A stretch of 64,000 nucleotides of DNA from Limanda limanda (Eukaryota; Chordata; Actinopteri; Pleuronectiformes; Pleuronectidae), in assembly GCF_963576545.1 (NCBI RefSeq), contig NC_083645.1, positions 7,622,447 through 7,686,446 on the forward strand. The letters run 5' to 3'. The notes below the pieces were generated by a model. That model saw only the letters and a list, made by a program, of their open reading frames with translations, made no database searches and was not told where the DNA came from. Positions 11,501 to 53,638 of this stretch are shown piece by piece. Both the position numbers and the translations under genes were made by a program. How positions within the stretch are numbered: the first letter of the stretch is position 1; every line of letters begins with the position of its first letter.

Positions 11501-14500
11501 TGAGTTCAGCACGAGTGTGGAAACTGTTGTGAGCATTCTACCTTTAGCTCAAATCCATTTCAGCCTTTAGGAGGGTCATGCTATATGACGACCAGAATTA
11601 TAACACTTCCTGTCTCTTTCTCTCACCCTAATGGCCAAATAAAAGGAGAGCCTCAGCCTGCTCATAGAGTTCACTTTGTGAATACCTCACTCTGTGACAC
11701 ACACACTTTTAAAAAAAAGAGTAAAAGCTGTGTTGTATGGTTATAGACTAGTCGCCAGGTGCTACTGGATCAGTCGTGTTTAAGTGTAGAATGATTCTGT
11801 TATGAAACATGACTCATCCATTTTGGGTGGAGGAGGGCACTCGTGATTCTGCCGAAAACAATGTGATCAAATCTGATTTCTGAGTTTAGGAGAGCTCACC
11901 CGGTGTCACAGCAAAACCTGCAGTGACCTTGCAGCCATGTTGTTCTCACATCGTCATCCATTTCTGGGACTCAAATGCAAAATGGTAGGCAGATGTTTTT
12001 CCATCTTGTTTCCCATGTGAAGCGTCAGGAGTCCAGCTGTGTCCTGTCCTCAGTGGCTCTGGCTAGGTTCGGCGTATAGGGGTGATGATGCACTGAAGCT
12101 GTAAGCATTGACAAGAAAGTTGTCATTTATTATACATTGGTTGCCATTGTAACAGTCCTTAATCATGGTGTTGCCCTGCCTTTTGTCTGTTTTTGCTGCA
12201 GTGTTCATTTTGTCAAGTTTATTTAAAGAGGTTCCTTTTGCTGCTCAAAGTGACCAGACCATTCCTTGCATGTTTCAATAAATGGAAACAGATAGCAAAT
12301 TAAATGGCAGACATAATTCAGTGCAATAGCAACAGTAGCCACTTGTTGCATGTACTCAGAGTCAGGTTGCTATGGTGGCTCCCAGCTGCAGGTGCTTCGT
12401 CTGCTTGTTCCTCCTTTCTTTAAGAGGGAGGTTATCCATGTTTATAACTGCATTCAAACAGCCACATGTTCACAACTTATAACAGCAAACTTCCACAAAA
12501 ATCAAATGTGGGTGGTGACCACCTGCCTCTACCAAACTGTACAAGTACTGACTGAAAACAGACAAAACTTCCATTAAGGGGTCCCAGACAACCAAATCTT
12601 CTCTGTTTCTGGTTTTAGTGTTGTAGTCTTTCATTGGCCATTCAGAGTCTCTCGTTAATCACGCAGCCAATCGCAGCCTCTGGTAAAAGCTAAGCACTAT
12701 ATGACTCATCACAAACCACTGACAGAGAAGCTAATTCAGCATGTCTTGTGTTTGCACACGCACCAAGTAGAAGGGTCCATCATGTTTGCAGACTGTATAG
12801 GCTACTGTTGTGTATAGTTATAAAGACTTTCTTTCTGATGATTTGAAGATGTTGGGAAATGGATCCTGGATTTCAAGGGGTGGGGTCAATGCACAATGAA
12901 CATATCCCATGTCACAGTTTGGTCTAAATCCCTTTACCATCCCCATATGAGATAATATGTTGTATCTTTCAAAATATTTTATCTGTGGCGTGTGTGTGTG
13001 TGTGCGTGTGTGTGTATATATATAAATATATATATGGTTTGTTATATATGATGCTCCTCCTTTCAGAAAAATATAACATGTAAACAGGAAAAAACATATT
13101 GCTGTTTTTGTTCCTTTGTATTTTATACTTACAGAAAGCATTGAATAAAATGAATACTTGCACTTTAGATATATTAAGAAAATAAAAATCTGCATATTAT
13201 TTTTGATAGGGATCTCACATTCAAAGAGTAAATTACAGGCTTTGTGACTATTGCTGGACAGAGATGTATTGAGTTCTACTTATTGAAGTATATTTTGTCT
13301 GTGTGTCAGAAGGTTTACTTAAGTAAATTGCATGATAAAGTAGTGCTACACCAATATTGTTCTTTTTTTAGTTGGTAAAAATGTCTGAAAACTGTGATAA
13401 CAACCCTCCTATATCATGTTTAACCTCTCCTCACCCCTTCTAGAATATTTCTTACTGAAATATGGCCTTTCCTGACTACATGATGATGATGGTGCTTACT
13501 TTGGCTTTGACATCAAGCTCATCCTATACATCTCAACGTCTTCATAACTCGCGTCCTCACACTTCATTACTTTCTGTTATGTACTCTCGCTACCTTATTA
13601 AATTTTCTGTTGATGGCAAAAAAGGTGTGCTGTTTTGTACATTGCTCTTTGTTTTAATGTTGGGGAGACTTGTCTGAATAAATGACTAATCGCGCAATAA
13701 AGTCATTCCACATGTGCCCGTCTCTGCACAACTGTCTCAACACTGTACAGGCATACAGGCACACAGATAGCAGGGCTGGGCTCAAAAGGTAAAACATTAA
13801 AATGTCTTAAATACTGTCACAACAGCCATTTCTACTTAATGTAAATTGAAGCTGTCCTGATACACAGAACAAGTATAGTGATTATTATGTATTAAGGCAA
13901 TATATACAGTATTCATGTGACTGGAACTAGATTTTGCTAGATTTTTCATGACTGCTAAGTGGCCACAATCATTTCAAGCTTTACAAGACGTGATTCACAG
14001 TCAGCTGTGTATGTGCAGATATAACAGGAGGGTAACCACAGACGATTGATACAAAGATCGGAATTTTCCCTGAAAAAAAAACCTGCCATATTGTTGCCAC
14101 AGTAGGAAAGAATATACTATGGAGAGTTATTATTAACTATCATCAGCCAGGTGAGGATTTCTTAATTCTGCCGGAGGCAACAGGTTCAATGTATCAAAAA
14201 GGTATCAAAAGCAATAAAATAGTGACACCACACATTCGTGTTATTAGAAGCAGGTGTTGTTGCTGTGATGTCAGAAACACTTTGAGTCTGAGGAACCAAT
14301 TGGGCTAAGACTTTTTGGTCGAGATAAGTTGCAGAAATTTTGTTAAAATAGAAGGTTGAAGAAGTCTGACACATACCGTGTCAATTTCAATAGAACCTCA
14401 GTTGATGCACTCACAAGAGCAGAGTAGAAAGAATATATAAGCATGGAAGCTACTCTATAGGTTAACATTTTCTAAGGATACCTATCTGTTTCATTTGTCA

Positions 14501-14740
14501 AGTATAGTCCTTCCTTGTTTTGAAATGTGTGGGCATTTATAGTCTCTTGTGCTGTAACTAACACATGTAATTAAAACCTAAAGAGAACCAAATATTAGAT
14601 TACATTTAAGTACATTTTGGGCTTGTCTATTTCCTCTAGTGTCTGGACCCAATTAAAAGGTAGCTGGGGTAAGAGAAAAACATTTTTCTCTCGTTCAGTT
14701 TTAATCACAGAGGAAGCTGCACAAAAATTATGAAATGAAA
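8561..14740. other. DNA downstream of pura, no gene recognised
   Basis: This is about 6 kb of non-coding DNA, or an extended pura 3'UTR. In mammals the small IGIP gene lies downstream of PURA; I read this stretch for a similar small secreted protein and found none. The ORFs present are short and have no domain. A short (GT)n with TATA-rich flanks lies at about 12990-13035. Confidence 0.5.
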
Positions 14741-15086
14741 GGTCCAATATGAAGAATTTGGGAGGATCTTTGGTCAGAAATCAATTATAACATTTAGAAT
14801 TGTGTTTTCATTCATATTAGATTGAAACTCTGAATCATTGTGTTTTGATTCCCTTGGAATTAGACCTTCATGTCTTCATTAAAGGGGTTTCACAGAATCT
14901 GCCATGCTACACCACACACCCAGAATGAAAGCCAAACACTGGCTCTGAAGGGGGCCTTTCATGGTTTTATGTTACCTGCAGGCCACCGTAGATTTTCCTT
15001 TGCTAGGAAATGGAGGGTGAGGGGGGTTAGTTGGTTATGACCTGCAACCTACCAACTCTATGACACTGAATATTGCACACTGGTCA
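14741..15086. mobile_element. MITE-like dispersed repeat
   Basis: The left end (GGTCCAATATGAAGAATTTG) and the right end (TGAATATTGCACACTGGTCA) are roughly inverted copies of each other. They resemble a short fish repeat that starts GGTCCAGTGTGTAAGATTTA. The body (TTTGGTCAGAAATCAATTAT) also fits that family as recalled. There is no coding capacity. Confidence 0.5.
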
Positions 15087-16900
15087 TGAGGCATGTTGCA
15101 TTAAAAAATGTGTATGTGGCCATGTTGCTAATTCTCTAAAACTAGCTAGCTAGCCAACTAGCTTCATTGCTTCATTTTGGTGGGTTAATGAAAAGTATTC
15201 AAAGTGGCCCTGACCAAATTTATACAATTTGTCGGAGGGAATCACCGTGGAGACCTTTCTTTGGTAAAAGTTACACCAAGTAAAAATAGGAAGTAAATAA
15301 ATCTCACCTGTGTGTGATATCTCTTCATTTTCAGTTTTAGGAGAAAATACACATTTTCCTTGACTCTTAGCATCTCTCATCATCTTCTATCACTTCATTT
15401 AGCCGCACTGTGTTTGTTTTAAAACTTCTTTGAAGTGGCTTCATTGAAGACTAAAGATGGTTTGTAGTCATTTAAAGGTTCTCCATTACAGAAGGAGTCC
15501 TGACAAAAGCGAGCTAAACTCTTTTGTAGGTTATATATTTACACTGAGCTGAACACTAAGTTTGTGCTAAAACACTTGGGCCTAGCAGGTATTGGTTAGC
15601 CTAGCAGGTATTGGTTAGCCTAGCAACATTACAGGTACATACAACCCATGATGCAACACTCTCTTAAAGGGCCAGTTGCACAGTGTGATGCAGATTTTTA
15701 CTCGGTGTGTTCCCTGGACAAATTACTGAATATGTTCTGGATAATAAGAAGTAGTTCCAATACAAAGAATGTTTATGACTGAACCTCCTCTACCATAAGT
15801 TACAATGAGACGTCGTCCTTGGTGAGTAATGTCAGGGTGGACACTTAAAGGGATAGTTCACACAAAAAAGAAAATTCACTCATTAACTATTGGATTTTTA
15901 TGCAATCCTTTTTACCCTTAAAACTGCAAAAGTGTTTTGTGGACCTAAACATTTCAACCACAGCCCTATCTGCACTATAGTGGTTAGTAAATAATGATTG
16001 AATTTTCAAGTTTCATCCTTATTTGTAGGGAAAACATTGATTACGTTTTATATTTTTGGATATGTGGATTTTTTTTTTCTGAAAACAGAATGGATGCATG
16101 GTCTTTGCTATACTTATATACCAACAGTTGAACAGGACATCATGGTATGCTGCCAATCCAGAGATGTCTAGGCTAATAATATGTTGTTAAATAAGCAACA
16201 ACATAAAAGCTACAGTATGTTGGTTTATGAATAACTCAAGATCTGTAATTTCAGAGTCAAGGCAGTTGAAAAAATAACTTTAGATAAGAATAAGTATAGA
16301 TTCGATGCATTCAAAGAAAACAGGTTAGTGTTTGATGCTTGGTCTCTGATTTGGGTTGCAGCTGAGCTCCTCACTGTGTTACATACTGTAAAGGTGATGT
16401 AGGCTCTTACAAATTCAGCTTATTGTGTCTGTGGCAATGAGCTCCTGACTGCAGGCAATTTAATAGTGCAATTGTCCATTGTACTAAATGTCTACTGTGC
16501 TATATTAGGAATAAGAAAAAGTTCAAAAAATCTTATTATCCACACAATATCCGAGATTTCAATAACACCCAGTTTAGCAAAGCTTTTCCCCTGAGTCTTA
16601 ATAAATCACAACCACCATCATCTGTATAAAAGCTTACTTTATGAAGCACAGACTAAATATTCAGTAAATATGTTCTTTACATAGTATGAGCATCCTGTCA
16701 AAAACAGTTCAGATATACAAACAAAACCAACAGAAAGATCCATTGTTGACATCAAAGTGCCGTAGTTGTCATTTTTTTTAAATAAACATAACAATCAATA
16801 ACTGTTTTTGTCACAATCCTATATTACGGCACAGGCCTATCCTAGAACATTGGGAAACAATGGTTAGCACAACAGGCAAAGTGACTATTAGGGGAAGTCT
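15087..16900. other. pura-psd2 intergenic DNA
   Basis: Non-coding DNA between the convergent pura and psd2 genes. It includes a tandem duplication of GCCTAGCAGGTATTGGTTA at about 15580-15620. It also has GGGATAGTTCACAC at about 15850, a phrase typical of a short dispersed fish repeat. No gene was seen. Confidence 0.5.
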
Positions 16901-17254
16901 CCCTGTAAGAAAGCAGTTTTATTCTATCGATACAGCTTTATAAAAACGATACTTCCTCTCTCAAAACTCAGCTCTGCTTCAGCATTTTGGTCTGTACAAG
17001 GATCCAGTTCAAGGATTCCAGTTGTGATTCCAAGGTTTCCAGCCAAGTCTCAAAGGGATCTCAGACCCCATTGGTCACTAATAATATGATATTCGAAGCA
17101 GCAGAAGCACGGCGTCCAGATACTGTGTGATTATTCTCACTGTGGATCCACAGCCCTGGTAATTGCTTCTGTGCCACGCTGAGGCTGAGCGAGGGGGGGG
17201 ACTAAGCTCAAAGGTCTACAGTTGTGTCATAAACAAATTATGTAGAAAGAGGTA

Positions 17255-17300
17255 TGTGCATGTATGTGTATGTGTTTGTGTGTGTGTCTGTGTGTGTGTG

Positions 17301-17341
<41 letters not shown>

Positions 17342-17352
17342 GTGTGTGTGTG
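17255..17352. repeat. (GT)n microsatellite
   Basis: About 100 bases of GT repeat with a few interruptions. It produces meaningless Val-Cys and His-Thr reading frames. Confidence 0.95.
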
Positions 17353-18473
17353 GTGGAGGGGGTAAGGATCAATTAAGGTGCTCACAAACAGCCGTAGCCA
17401 TCCCTCCCACCCCATCCCCAGCTCCTCTGAACATTTAACACGTTCCCTTCCATGTGTTCCTCTCCTTGGAAAAATGAGCTGGACGTCTGTTTTGCCTATT
17501 CTCGGCTGCCAGATGCGGTCCTACTAAGAAAGCCTAACCAGTCTCTTCTTCTTAAAAAACATGTCTCTCCTCCTCCTCTTCGTCACCCATGTGGAGCTGT
17601 TTTGCTACTCTTCCTCTCTGCTTTCCAGAATGCTGACAGGTTTCTTGACTTTAGTACGCTAAGCCCAAGCAGTCCTGCTGCTACACTCTCCAATCAGCCA
17701 GTCCGGGGCCCGTTTTCTCAAAAACATCTTCATCTGCAGGGAATGATGGCAGCAGGAGGAAAAACCACCAGTACCAGGAAATGTCCAATACAAAAGCAAA
17801 CAAGCTATAATAGGTCCATGTCACGTGTTGTAAATAAAGAAGTTGTCGTTTTCTGTTTGAAGCAACACTAGGTAGTTGTAATACTTTACAATAACAGCTT
17901 TGAATGCCGGTACACAATTTTATAATAGGGAGGATAACATGACTGTTACGGAGGTCTGGAACTTCTGACTTGATGTTCTACTCTGAGTCAAGTGCAGTGA
18001 AGGTACATGCAAACAAATGCACTCCTGTACAGCTGGGTGCATGCAAGGCTCAAATGACGGCTGCCTTTGTGCTGAAGATGCTTTTGAAAGATCCAGGCCG
18101 GGTTTTCAGTTCAGCAGAATAAGACCAGTGGACACTTTCTGACCGAACATGCTCAATATATTGTTCATTCAGACATGACCCTGCTATATTTACTTCTTCC
18201 TGTCGCCTACAGCTACAACATCTCATCTACTGTAAAAAGCAAGCAGATGCCCACACACACAGAAGATGACCCACTCACACTGTATACCTCTCACCCACAG
18301 GTTCCTGATCTGCACTTCACGTCAATCTTTAGAAACCGCACACACAGCATTATGTTGTTATGTATAAGCTGAGACAAGAAGAGACATTTGTGGGATAAAT
18401 GACACAGTGCTTTCATTCATTCACATCATTTTTAGACTTTTCAGAGGAGAATCATTGGATACGTGTCAGTATC

Positions 18474-18745
18474 TAGGGGCAGCGGCAGCTCAAAATTCAC
18501 GTAAGCAGACTTGTGTTCTTTCTGACGAGTGTGTGACAGCTAGTGCCGAGGTGCCCTTGGGTAAGGCACTCAACCTCCACTTTCTCTGGTGAAGCAGCTC
18601 AGTTAAAACCATGGATCCACGTGGCAGCTCCGTTATGTATAGGGATTTACTGTATGTAACTGTATGACTGTGACAGTGGAGTGTCCACTCTATGTTAACT
18701 CTCCCTGGGCTGAATAAAGGATAATTAAATAAATAAATAAATATG
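18474..18745. mobile_element. SINE-like retroposon
   Basis: It contains GCCGAGGTGCCCTTGGGTAA followed by GGCACTCAACC, a block typical of tRNA-derived fish SINEs, and it ends in an (AAAT)n simple tail at 18726-18743. The head is diverged, so the family is uncertain. Confidence 0.5.
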
Positions 18746-19441
18746 CTATACATGGCAGAGACTCGATCCTTCTGAGAAGTTCTCTTGAGAGTTTTTCGTA
18801 ACTCCAGGAACAGATATGTTGTGTCTTCACACACTTGTAGGTCCATACATACGCCTGTGAGGGGCTGGGGTGTGTTTACATGGGTGGGAAAAAGGCCAAA
18901 ATGCTACATTAGTACCATGTCCACCTTGTCCATGACTGTCTCTGTCTGATAAAGGACAGGACAGAAAGCAGTCCGTCTCTTTCTTTGTTCTCTTTCTGGC
19001 CTTAAACTAATACGTAATAAAATACTCAAACTTTTGCTAATAACGAAAACAAAAAAAAGTGTCAACAAGAGACAGCTGCATCGCTCAGAGTTTTTAAAAT
19101 AATACTGATGAAGGTTTTGAGATCACAGTTATGATCGATTTCATGTGCAATAACAAAAGTTCAAAGAAGTGAGGTTTGACAGGGTCACTCGTTGGGGATC
19201 GGGGGGGTGGGGTCTTCATCCTCTTCATCTATTGCTCAAAGACAGACACCTATCACCGGGGGTTGATCAATTCTGGGAGGGGCAGTGACATGTTTCTCCT
19301 GTCCCTGCCCACTCTCTCTTACTGTAAGTAAAAGGGATGAACACTAACAAAGAACCCAGTGAGGAGTTATTAAACTACTGTTGTTTGGCTTAGAGGGACG
19401 TTGGGTTTGTGGGCCATGGCGTATCCTGCTCCTCCTTCCCC

Positions 19442-47170
<27,729 letters not shown>

Positions 47171-50100
47171 GGTGCTCTTTACTGAGGGGGGAGCACCCGT
47201 CCACTCAGGCCCGAGATGAGGGCCAGATTTTAAGATGAGCTCCTGGAGAGGACTCTCTGCAGGGTAAAAAAGGAGAGAAGAAAATGAGCATGAAATAAAG
47301 ACAAAGCACCAAGTTAAACTCAGGAGGAGGTGTTACAGTTGAGAACATTACCTATAGCAGATACTGAATTAGCCTTTTGATAATTTCTTGTCTTAATTAC
47401 CAGTCACAGAGGTCACCTTGAACAAACAGCTGTGTGTGCAATGCAGTGTGTTTCTATGTGTGCATGTGTGTGTTACACACAGAGAGATGCACATGGCTGG
47501 AACACTTTGTCCTCTGCACCAGATGATCCCAAACACCTCTGAAAGGAGGGCAGGAAAAGGTAGATAAAGCAGAAAGGAGCAGAGACACACACATGCAGGC
47601 AGCCATCGAGAGAGACTGGTTTAATAAAGCCCCACAGATTCCTGTCAGAATGATCCTGCCAGCTCATCCACTATCTGTCTGCATGAAGATTTCACAGCTG
47701 AATAACTAACTATGTTTCCAGCTCTGCTCTGGTTGTGCTTTGGGTAAATACAACATCGTAACGTGAGATTTGAACGTGTCCTCATGGTGTACTGTGATTT
47801 TCACTTTCACTGTTGGACAAGAAAGCCTGTGCAGCAGGTCTTCTTCTATCGTCTTCTATCCTCACTGGGGGTCAAGGACAAATGCTAATGAGAAGCTCTC
47901 AATTACTGTTCTGCAGAGCTAGTTATGCGAATTAATGCTGGCGTTTGATATAATATTCTTTTCTCTGGAAAATAAGACAAGATACAAAGTGGAATAGATT
48001 CAGTCTGTATGTGCGAAATGATTTTAGGTGTAGTCATTGACAGGAAAATTTGCCAACAATTTCGATAAATGATGGAATAATGGTTCTCAAGCAAAACAAA
48101 TATTGATTGGTTTCAGCTTTTTACGAATGATGGATTTATTCCCATTCAGATGTACCTTTAGCCTCAGTGTACCCTCAAGCATCATTGATTACAAGCCCAA
48201 AACACTTGATGACGCTAAGGTGCACAACTAAAGTTATGTCCCTAACATCTGCTGGTGGCCACTAACACCTTCTAATGGTGTTTGGTAAGCTCAATTGTGC
48301 AGAAGGCCTTCAATGGTACAATGGATATTCAACATCTTGTCCTACATCCTAAACAGATAGCAATTCTAAAGAATTTTTCTTGAGCCTTAAGAAATTGTGA
48401 TTGGCAGTCTCACAGCTTTTCTTATTATAATTAAAAGACAGATTTATTGATAATGTAATGGTTTAAATCAAACTCCTTATTATAAGAGGAAGTGGGTATG
48501 TATCCTCATTATAGAGAAATAATCGCGATAAATGATGGCACATAGAATAGAAAATATTCAAATTGACTGAGAAAGTGTTTATCTTAACCTTGCTAACAGC
48601 AGCTCAATAAGCACAATAAGCACAACAAGACACAACAAAATAATTAATTTATAGTCTCATCTTTGATTATGAAAATCCAGGCATATACAGCATGAGTCCG
48701 CATTGTTACAGTTAATTTTGGTATGGCATAAATTAAAATAAAGTAAATTGAGCAAAATTACGGACAAATATTTTATAAAGCAGATCTCTGAGTTGAAGGG
48801 GTTCTATTTCTGTTGCCGAGTGCAGCCAGCACACAGCCCTGCCTGCCTGATCAAAGCAAAGTCCTGTGAGACTCTAATACCTACTCTGCTGAATCATGCG
48901 CAGCAGGGGACCTGCAGCATAACTGCAGTTAAATATTTACAGGAATTCAGATAATTTCTGACAGTATGTAGAGGACGGAAAGGACCTTGCTTTAACAATT
49001 CACATTAAACAAAGTTCAGCAGTTTCTCAGGGAAAATCTTAAGCATTTTATCTTTGTTTTGTTGCAGGTTAGGATGTGAGCCAATCTATGGTGTTGCAAG
49101 AGACTTAGAATTTCTGCTGAGCAACGAGGACGCCACAGACCCACTAAATGTTTTATCACAGATACTAAAAGGAAAGATGCAAATTATGCAGAACCAAAAA
49201 GACAGATAAACTTCCTCTTAATTTCAAACGTGTCACCAAATGACAGTTAACCTTTGCTTTTTTTAGGACTTGATGTTGCTGTACTGTTTGAGTTCACCTG
49301 TGGGAAAGATACCGTTCAAGCCAACAATAACAAACTCAAGACCAAGCCAGCACATACCTTGTCTGAATAAGTAAAGAGATTGTTCTTCACACACTGAGAT
49401 CGGGTTAAGTATCAAACTCCCTCTCACTCTGAATGCTGTTGAAAATCTCAAAGGTTACTTTGACTGATCCTTCAATACATCTGTGATTGGCTCATTCAGT
49501 CTTGTTTAATTTTTACTTTTACAATAAAAAGGAGCATGGGAATAATTGCTGTTATCTTTTTCGGGACTAGACAATTTGTTTCAGTTTATTCCATTTGCAT
49601 AAACATCATCATACTGCACAGTTCAGCATTTATCACACATGATAATATAACCTATTTAACTGCATATTGACATACAAGGAAAAGTGCAATTCAGAAACTG
49701 GTAGCTGCAAGTCATTTGCATGGATCATTCTGTGATTCCGCTCAAATAATCCTGAAGTGAGGTAGAGAATATTTGCAACATATATCCACCTGAGTCTTTG
49801 GCAGGTCACGCTCGTGCACATCTACTCAGCATATGCAAACACGTACCATTTGCATCCATTTATGCCGTTACACAAAGAGACATTTGCACATATTAACATG
49901 CAGACAAGCACACACACACACACACAAACAAAACGGTGACACATCTCCATAACTGGAAACAGGGAACAGTTATGAAACGAGGCACGAAAAGTGGGAATTC
50001 TCTGCCTCTCTCCCTCCCTCTCTGTATCTCCAGTGTCCTGTTATTTCCCCCACTCTCTTCCTCCTCTGTTTTTCTCACAGTGCAACTCCACTCTCTCTTT

Positions 50101-50282
50101 TCTCTGTCTAAGCCTCTCATTTTGCAGTAATTGAGGTAAATGGATCTTAGCCAGCAGAAAAAGGAAAACAGAGGAGGCTGCGCTGCGAGTCCGACTGCCG
50201 AGGAGAGAGGGAGCAGATGTTCTCAGACACCCCACGTGGACGGATGAGGAGAAAACCCTGCCAATGATAGTGATAGCGTTAG

Positions 50283-50296
50283 TGTGTGTGTGTTTT

Positions 50297-50327
<31 letters not shown>

Positions 50328-50331
50328 GTGT
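50283..50331. repeat. (GT)n microsatellite
   Basis: About 49 bases of GT with T interruptions. It is inverted relative to the (CA)n array at 50493-50613. Confidence 0.95.
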
Positions 50332-50492
50332 TTGAGTCTTTTTGTCGCTGTATATACAATGGTGAACAGGACAGACTTATTGCATTCTACTTTTGTCAGC
50401 AGAAGACTGGGGTTCTTAAGCCTTATCAATTTCCTTTGATTGCGATCGGACCATCTGCCAATCATGTGAACAACACACCCATACACATTGGC

Positions 50493-50527
50493 ACACACAC
50501 ACATTTGCACACACACACACACACAAA

Positions 50528-50613
<86 letters not shown>
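50493..50613. repeat. (CA)n microsatellite
   Basis: About 120 bases; pure CA from about 50531 onward. Confidence 0.97.
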
Positions 50614-50616
<3 letters not shown>

Positions 50617-51315
50617 CTGAAATCATGGCCCAACCAGGCATATGAACCAGCAATCCAGTGAGGAAGATGCTAGATAAAAGGCAAACTCGCCATTAAATAG
50701 CTATTCTCTGTCTTCATGTGCTTTGTATATCTCTCTCTATCATTCTGCCTGTCTCACACACAGAAACACACACACAAACACACACTGCAAAAAACGCACA
50801 CAGACACACATTATGGTGTAATTTATTGATTCTCCGAGACACAGAGCCGCAGTCCACTGGGAGTCTCCAGCGATAAGCATGACCGCTCTCTATCAGCAGC
50901 AGGGATACCAGAGAAAGACAACTGAGGTAATCAGACTAAGAGCTTCAGAAATTAGAGAGAATACTTATTCAGAGCAAGCACGCTTACTGGAATAGAGAGC
51001 CTGCTTCTCAAGTTCCAGTTGTTTTCACCAGTTAAAAGCAACCAAACTTAACTTTGCTATGTCCGACTGATGGTTCTTAGCTATTTAGTACCACACTTTC
51101 CGAAAGTTGACAAATCCATAAAAGATAGATTTAAGGGTCAGTGTTGAATTTGGTGTGATTTGGACAACCAATACGTTAAATATTAGTAAAACCTGAATAA
51201 TCAGGTGACCAGTGTTCTGTAGCATGGGGGCTCCAGCTCAACAACATAAATTGCATCATCTAACTTTGAATAAACAGCTGAAGAGCTCTTTTGTGCAGCT
51301 TCAGGGTTTTGAGAA

Positions 51316-51435
51316 TTGAGTCTTTACTTGCTGCGGCTCTACTACTACAGGTCACTTGTACAGATTCAGAAAGAAAGCTGCAGCCAGAACAATCACAGGT
51401 CAAGCAACAAGCCCATTCCAAACAGACAGGTTAGG
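51316..51435. repeat. Dispersed repeat copy 2 (related to 41600-41745)
   Basis: Same ordered blocks as the copy at 41.6 kb (TTTACTTGCTGC, ACTACAGGTCA, TTCAGAAAGAAAG, GCAGCCAG, CACAGGTCA), same orientation, about 9.7 kb away. Confidence 0.6.
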
Positions 51436-52412
51436 AACAAGCACGTCACAAGTTTTCCAAAATGCAGCCAATAATGTGGATTCATTTGGATGAGAGCTTG
51501 GAGGAGCCAAGATTGTTAAGATGTTCATGTCAGCATAGTTTGAGTGTGGCTTCACAAACTCCAAGTACCTGACACAGCAGAAGTAGCAAATCTAACTGAT
51601 TAATATGATACCGTATATAGAGTCTGACCCATACAGGATTTTGGGAGCTGATGCTGTTAATGATTTTTTTATATATCAGCCAATACTCTCTATATAGGTT
51701 GTTTTTGGTTGCTGTTCCATTTACAGTGGAGGTGATTTATGATGGGGTTTTTCTCTCTCTCTCTCTCCTGCACAGGGACAACAAAGGCTATAAGAACAAT
51801 ATACAGTATGAGAGGAGTTTGTGCTACTTACTGGGCAAATAATGATGACACAATTTCTATAGTAAATCCTTTTCTGTCTTATGCTCTAAGATAAAATGTT
51901 TTGATAACCGCACATATTATAACTTTATCACACTGATGTATATCCAAGTGTACATTTATCCTGCATGTTTGGTTTTAAAGGTTCATAAATGCAAAACAAA
52001 TGGGGTCAATCGGTGTATTGGTAGGACCTTGCTAACACGGCTCAACAAGACACAACTGTGCAGACTCATGTATTTCAAACGCCGTAACTTAACCCTGTAA
52101 AATATAACAACTTGACACTTTTGTGGAACTTGGCACCTTTCCTGTTCCAGTGGAGTTGCACCATGGCCAGATGTTATTGGCAGTGACTGAATGTAAGATG
52201 GTGCAGTGGAGGAGAGGATTACCAGGGATTCCCAGAGAGTTTAGCAAATGACCGAGCTACACAATAGCATAGAAAATCTGGTTGTGGCTTTTCTGAATCA
52301 AAATGGAAGGACTTGCACTACCAACCTATGAAATAATGAAATTATGGCCTTAACATAATATTATAGAAATTCATGTTCTGATCTTTAAACCCTTAATCTA
52401 CTTAATACGTAA

Positions 52413-52741
<329 letters not shown>

Positions 52742-53620
52742 GTTTTTGTATAAATCTTTTTGAAAACACTCGTCTGTTATGGTAAACACTGCACCGTTTT
52801 TTGTGTAAGTGGTGGAACTGCCAGTCTATTGACCACTTTTAACTTTTCTGAACTCATTATGTTTGTAATGATGCCTGCACTCATTTTAAACTGAATGAGT
52901 TTTCTTTTGTTTGTGCCGTGTGCCACCATGACGGTTTCTTATTGAAAGGCATCACTCACAGTTACCACAAGTGGTGCTTCACTGTGTACATTGACAGCAA
53001 GTTGATTATCTCAAATATTATTACTAATTAGAAAAACTGCAGCAGAGAAAGATTGGCGAACATGACACTCAATAAAAAGGTTTCACACTTCGCAAAGGAT
53101 CTTTAAATCTAGCTATAGTTAGCTATAGAGCTAACAGTAAACAAGGTATGATTTAAATGTGCACCTTAATGAATCAGGAATTCTGCATGGATGTTGGCCA
53201 TATGATTGTCCCCTCTGTTTAAATGTTGGCCCCTTTATGGTCCCAGATTTAGAAAATGCTATGATCCGCCACTGCCTTAACCACAGACACCAGCAGGACA
53301 ACCCTCTAAACAGTTTTCATCAAGCGCTAATTTGTAATCAAAATGAATTAATGAAGCTCTCAGCTTGACTCTGATGGATGATAATCAGCTCAGCATACTC
53401 CTCAGCCCTCCTCTTGTATCTGAGAGACGCCGCAATCTCACACTATGAATGGCCTACTGACCCTGTTCACAATATACAGGCTGGATGCGACACAGGCACT
53501 ATAGCCCCGCCCACACACACACACAGACACACACACATACACACACGTGGTGCAGATACATTGTCACCTTTCAAAAATGCTGTTGTGCTACAAACAGAGA
53601 TGCAGACGGAGAAGAGGAAG
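52742..53620. other. Upstream intron or flank, no gene recognised
   Basis: AT-rich non-coding DNA with a short (CA) run at 53511-53546. Confidence 0.6.
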
Positions 53621-53638
53621 AAGAATCATTTCCTGCTT

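Larger units (their letters stand above)
16901..19441 (-). other. psd2: Probable 3'UTR and downstream flank of psd2
   Basis: DNA immediately downstream of the psd2 stop codon. On the minus strand a possible polyadenylation hexamer (plus-strand TTTATT) lies at 16918-16923, and other candidates exist nearer, so the 3' end is not fixed. The stretch contains a (GT)n array (17255-17352) and a SINE-like insertion (18474-18745). The plus-strand ORF at 17452-17871 has no recognisable domain and is probably chance. Confidence 0.4.

Noticed and set aside
12350..13677. Small ORFs checked as possible IGIP homologues
   Set aside because: None has a signal peptide followed by the expected Cys-containing core, and the codons are AT-rich like the surrounding non-coding DNA.
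17452..17871. 139-codon plus-strand ORF downstream of psd2
   Set aside because: It has mixed composition and no recognisable domain, and it falls in the probable psd2 3'UTR on the opposite strand.
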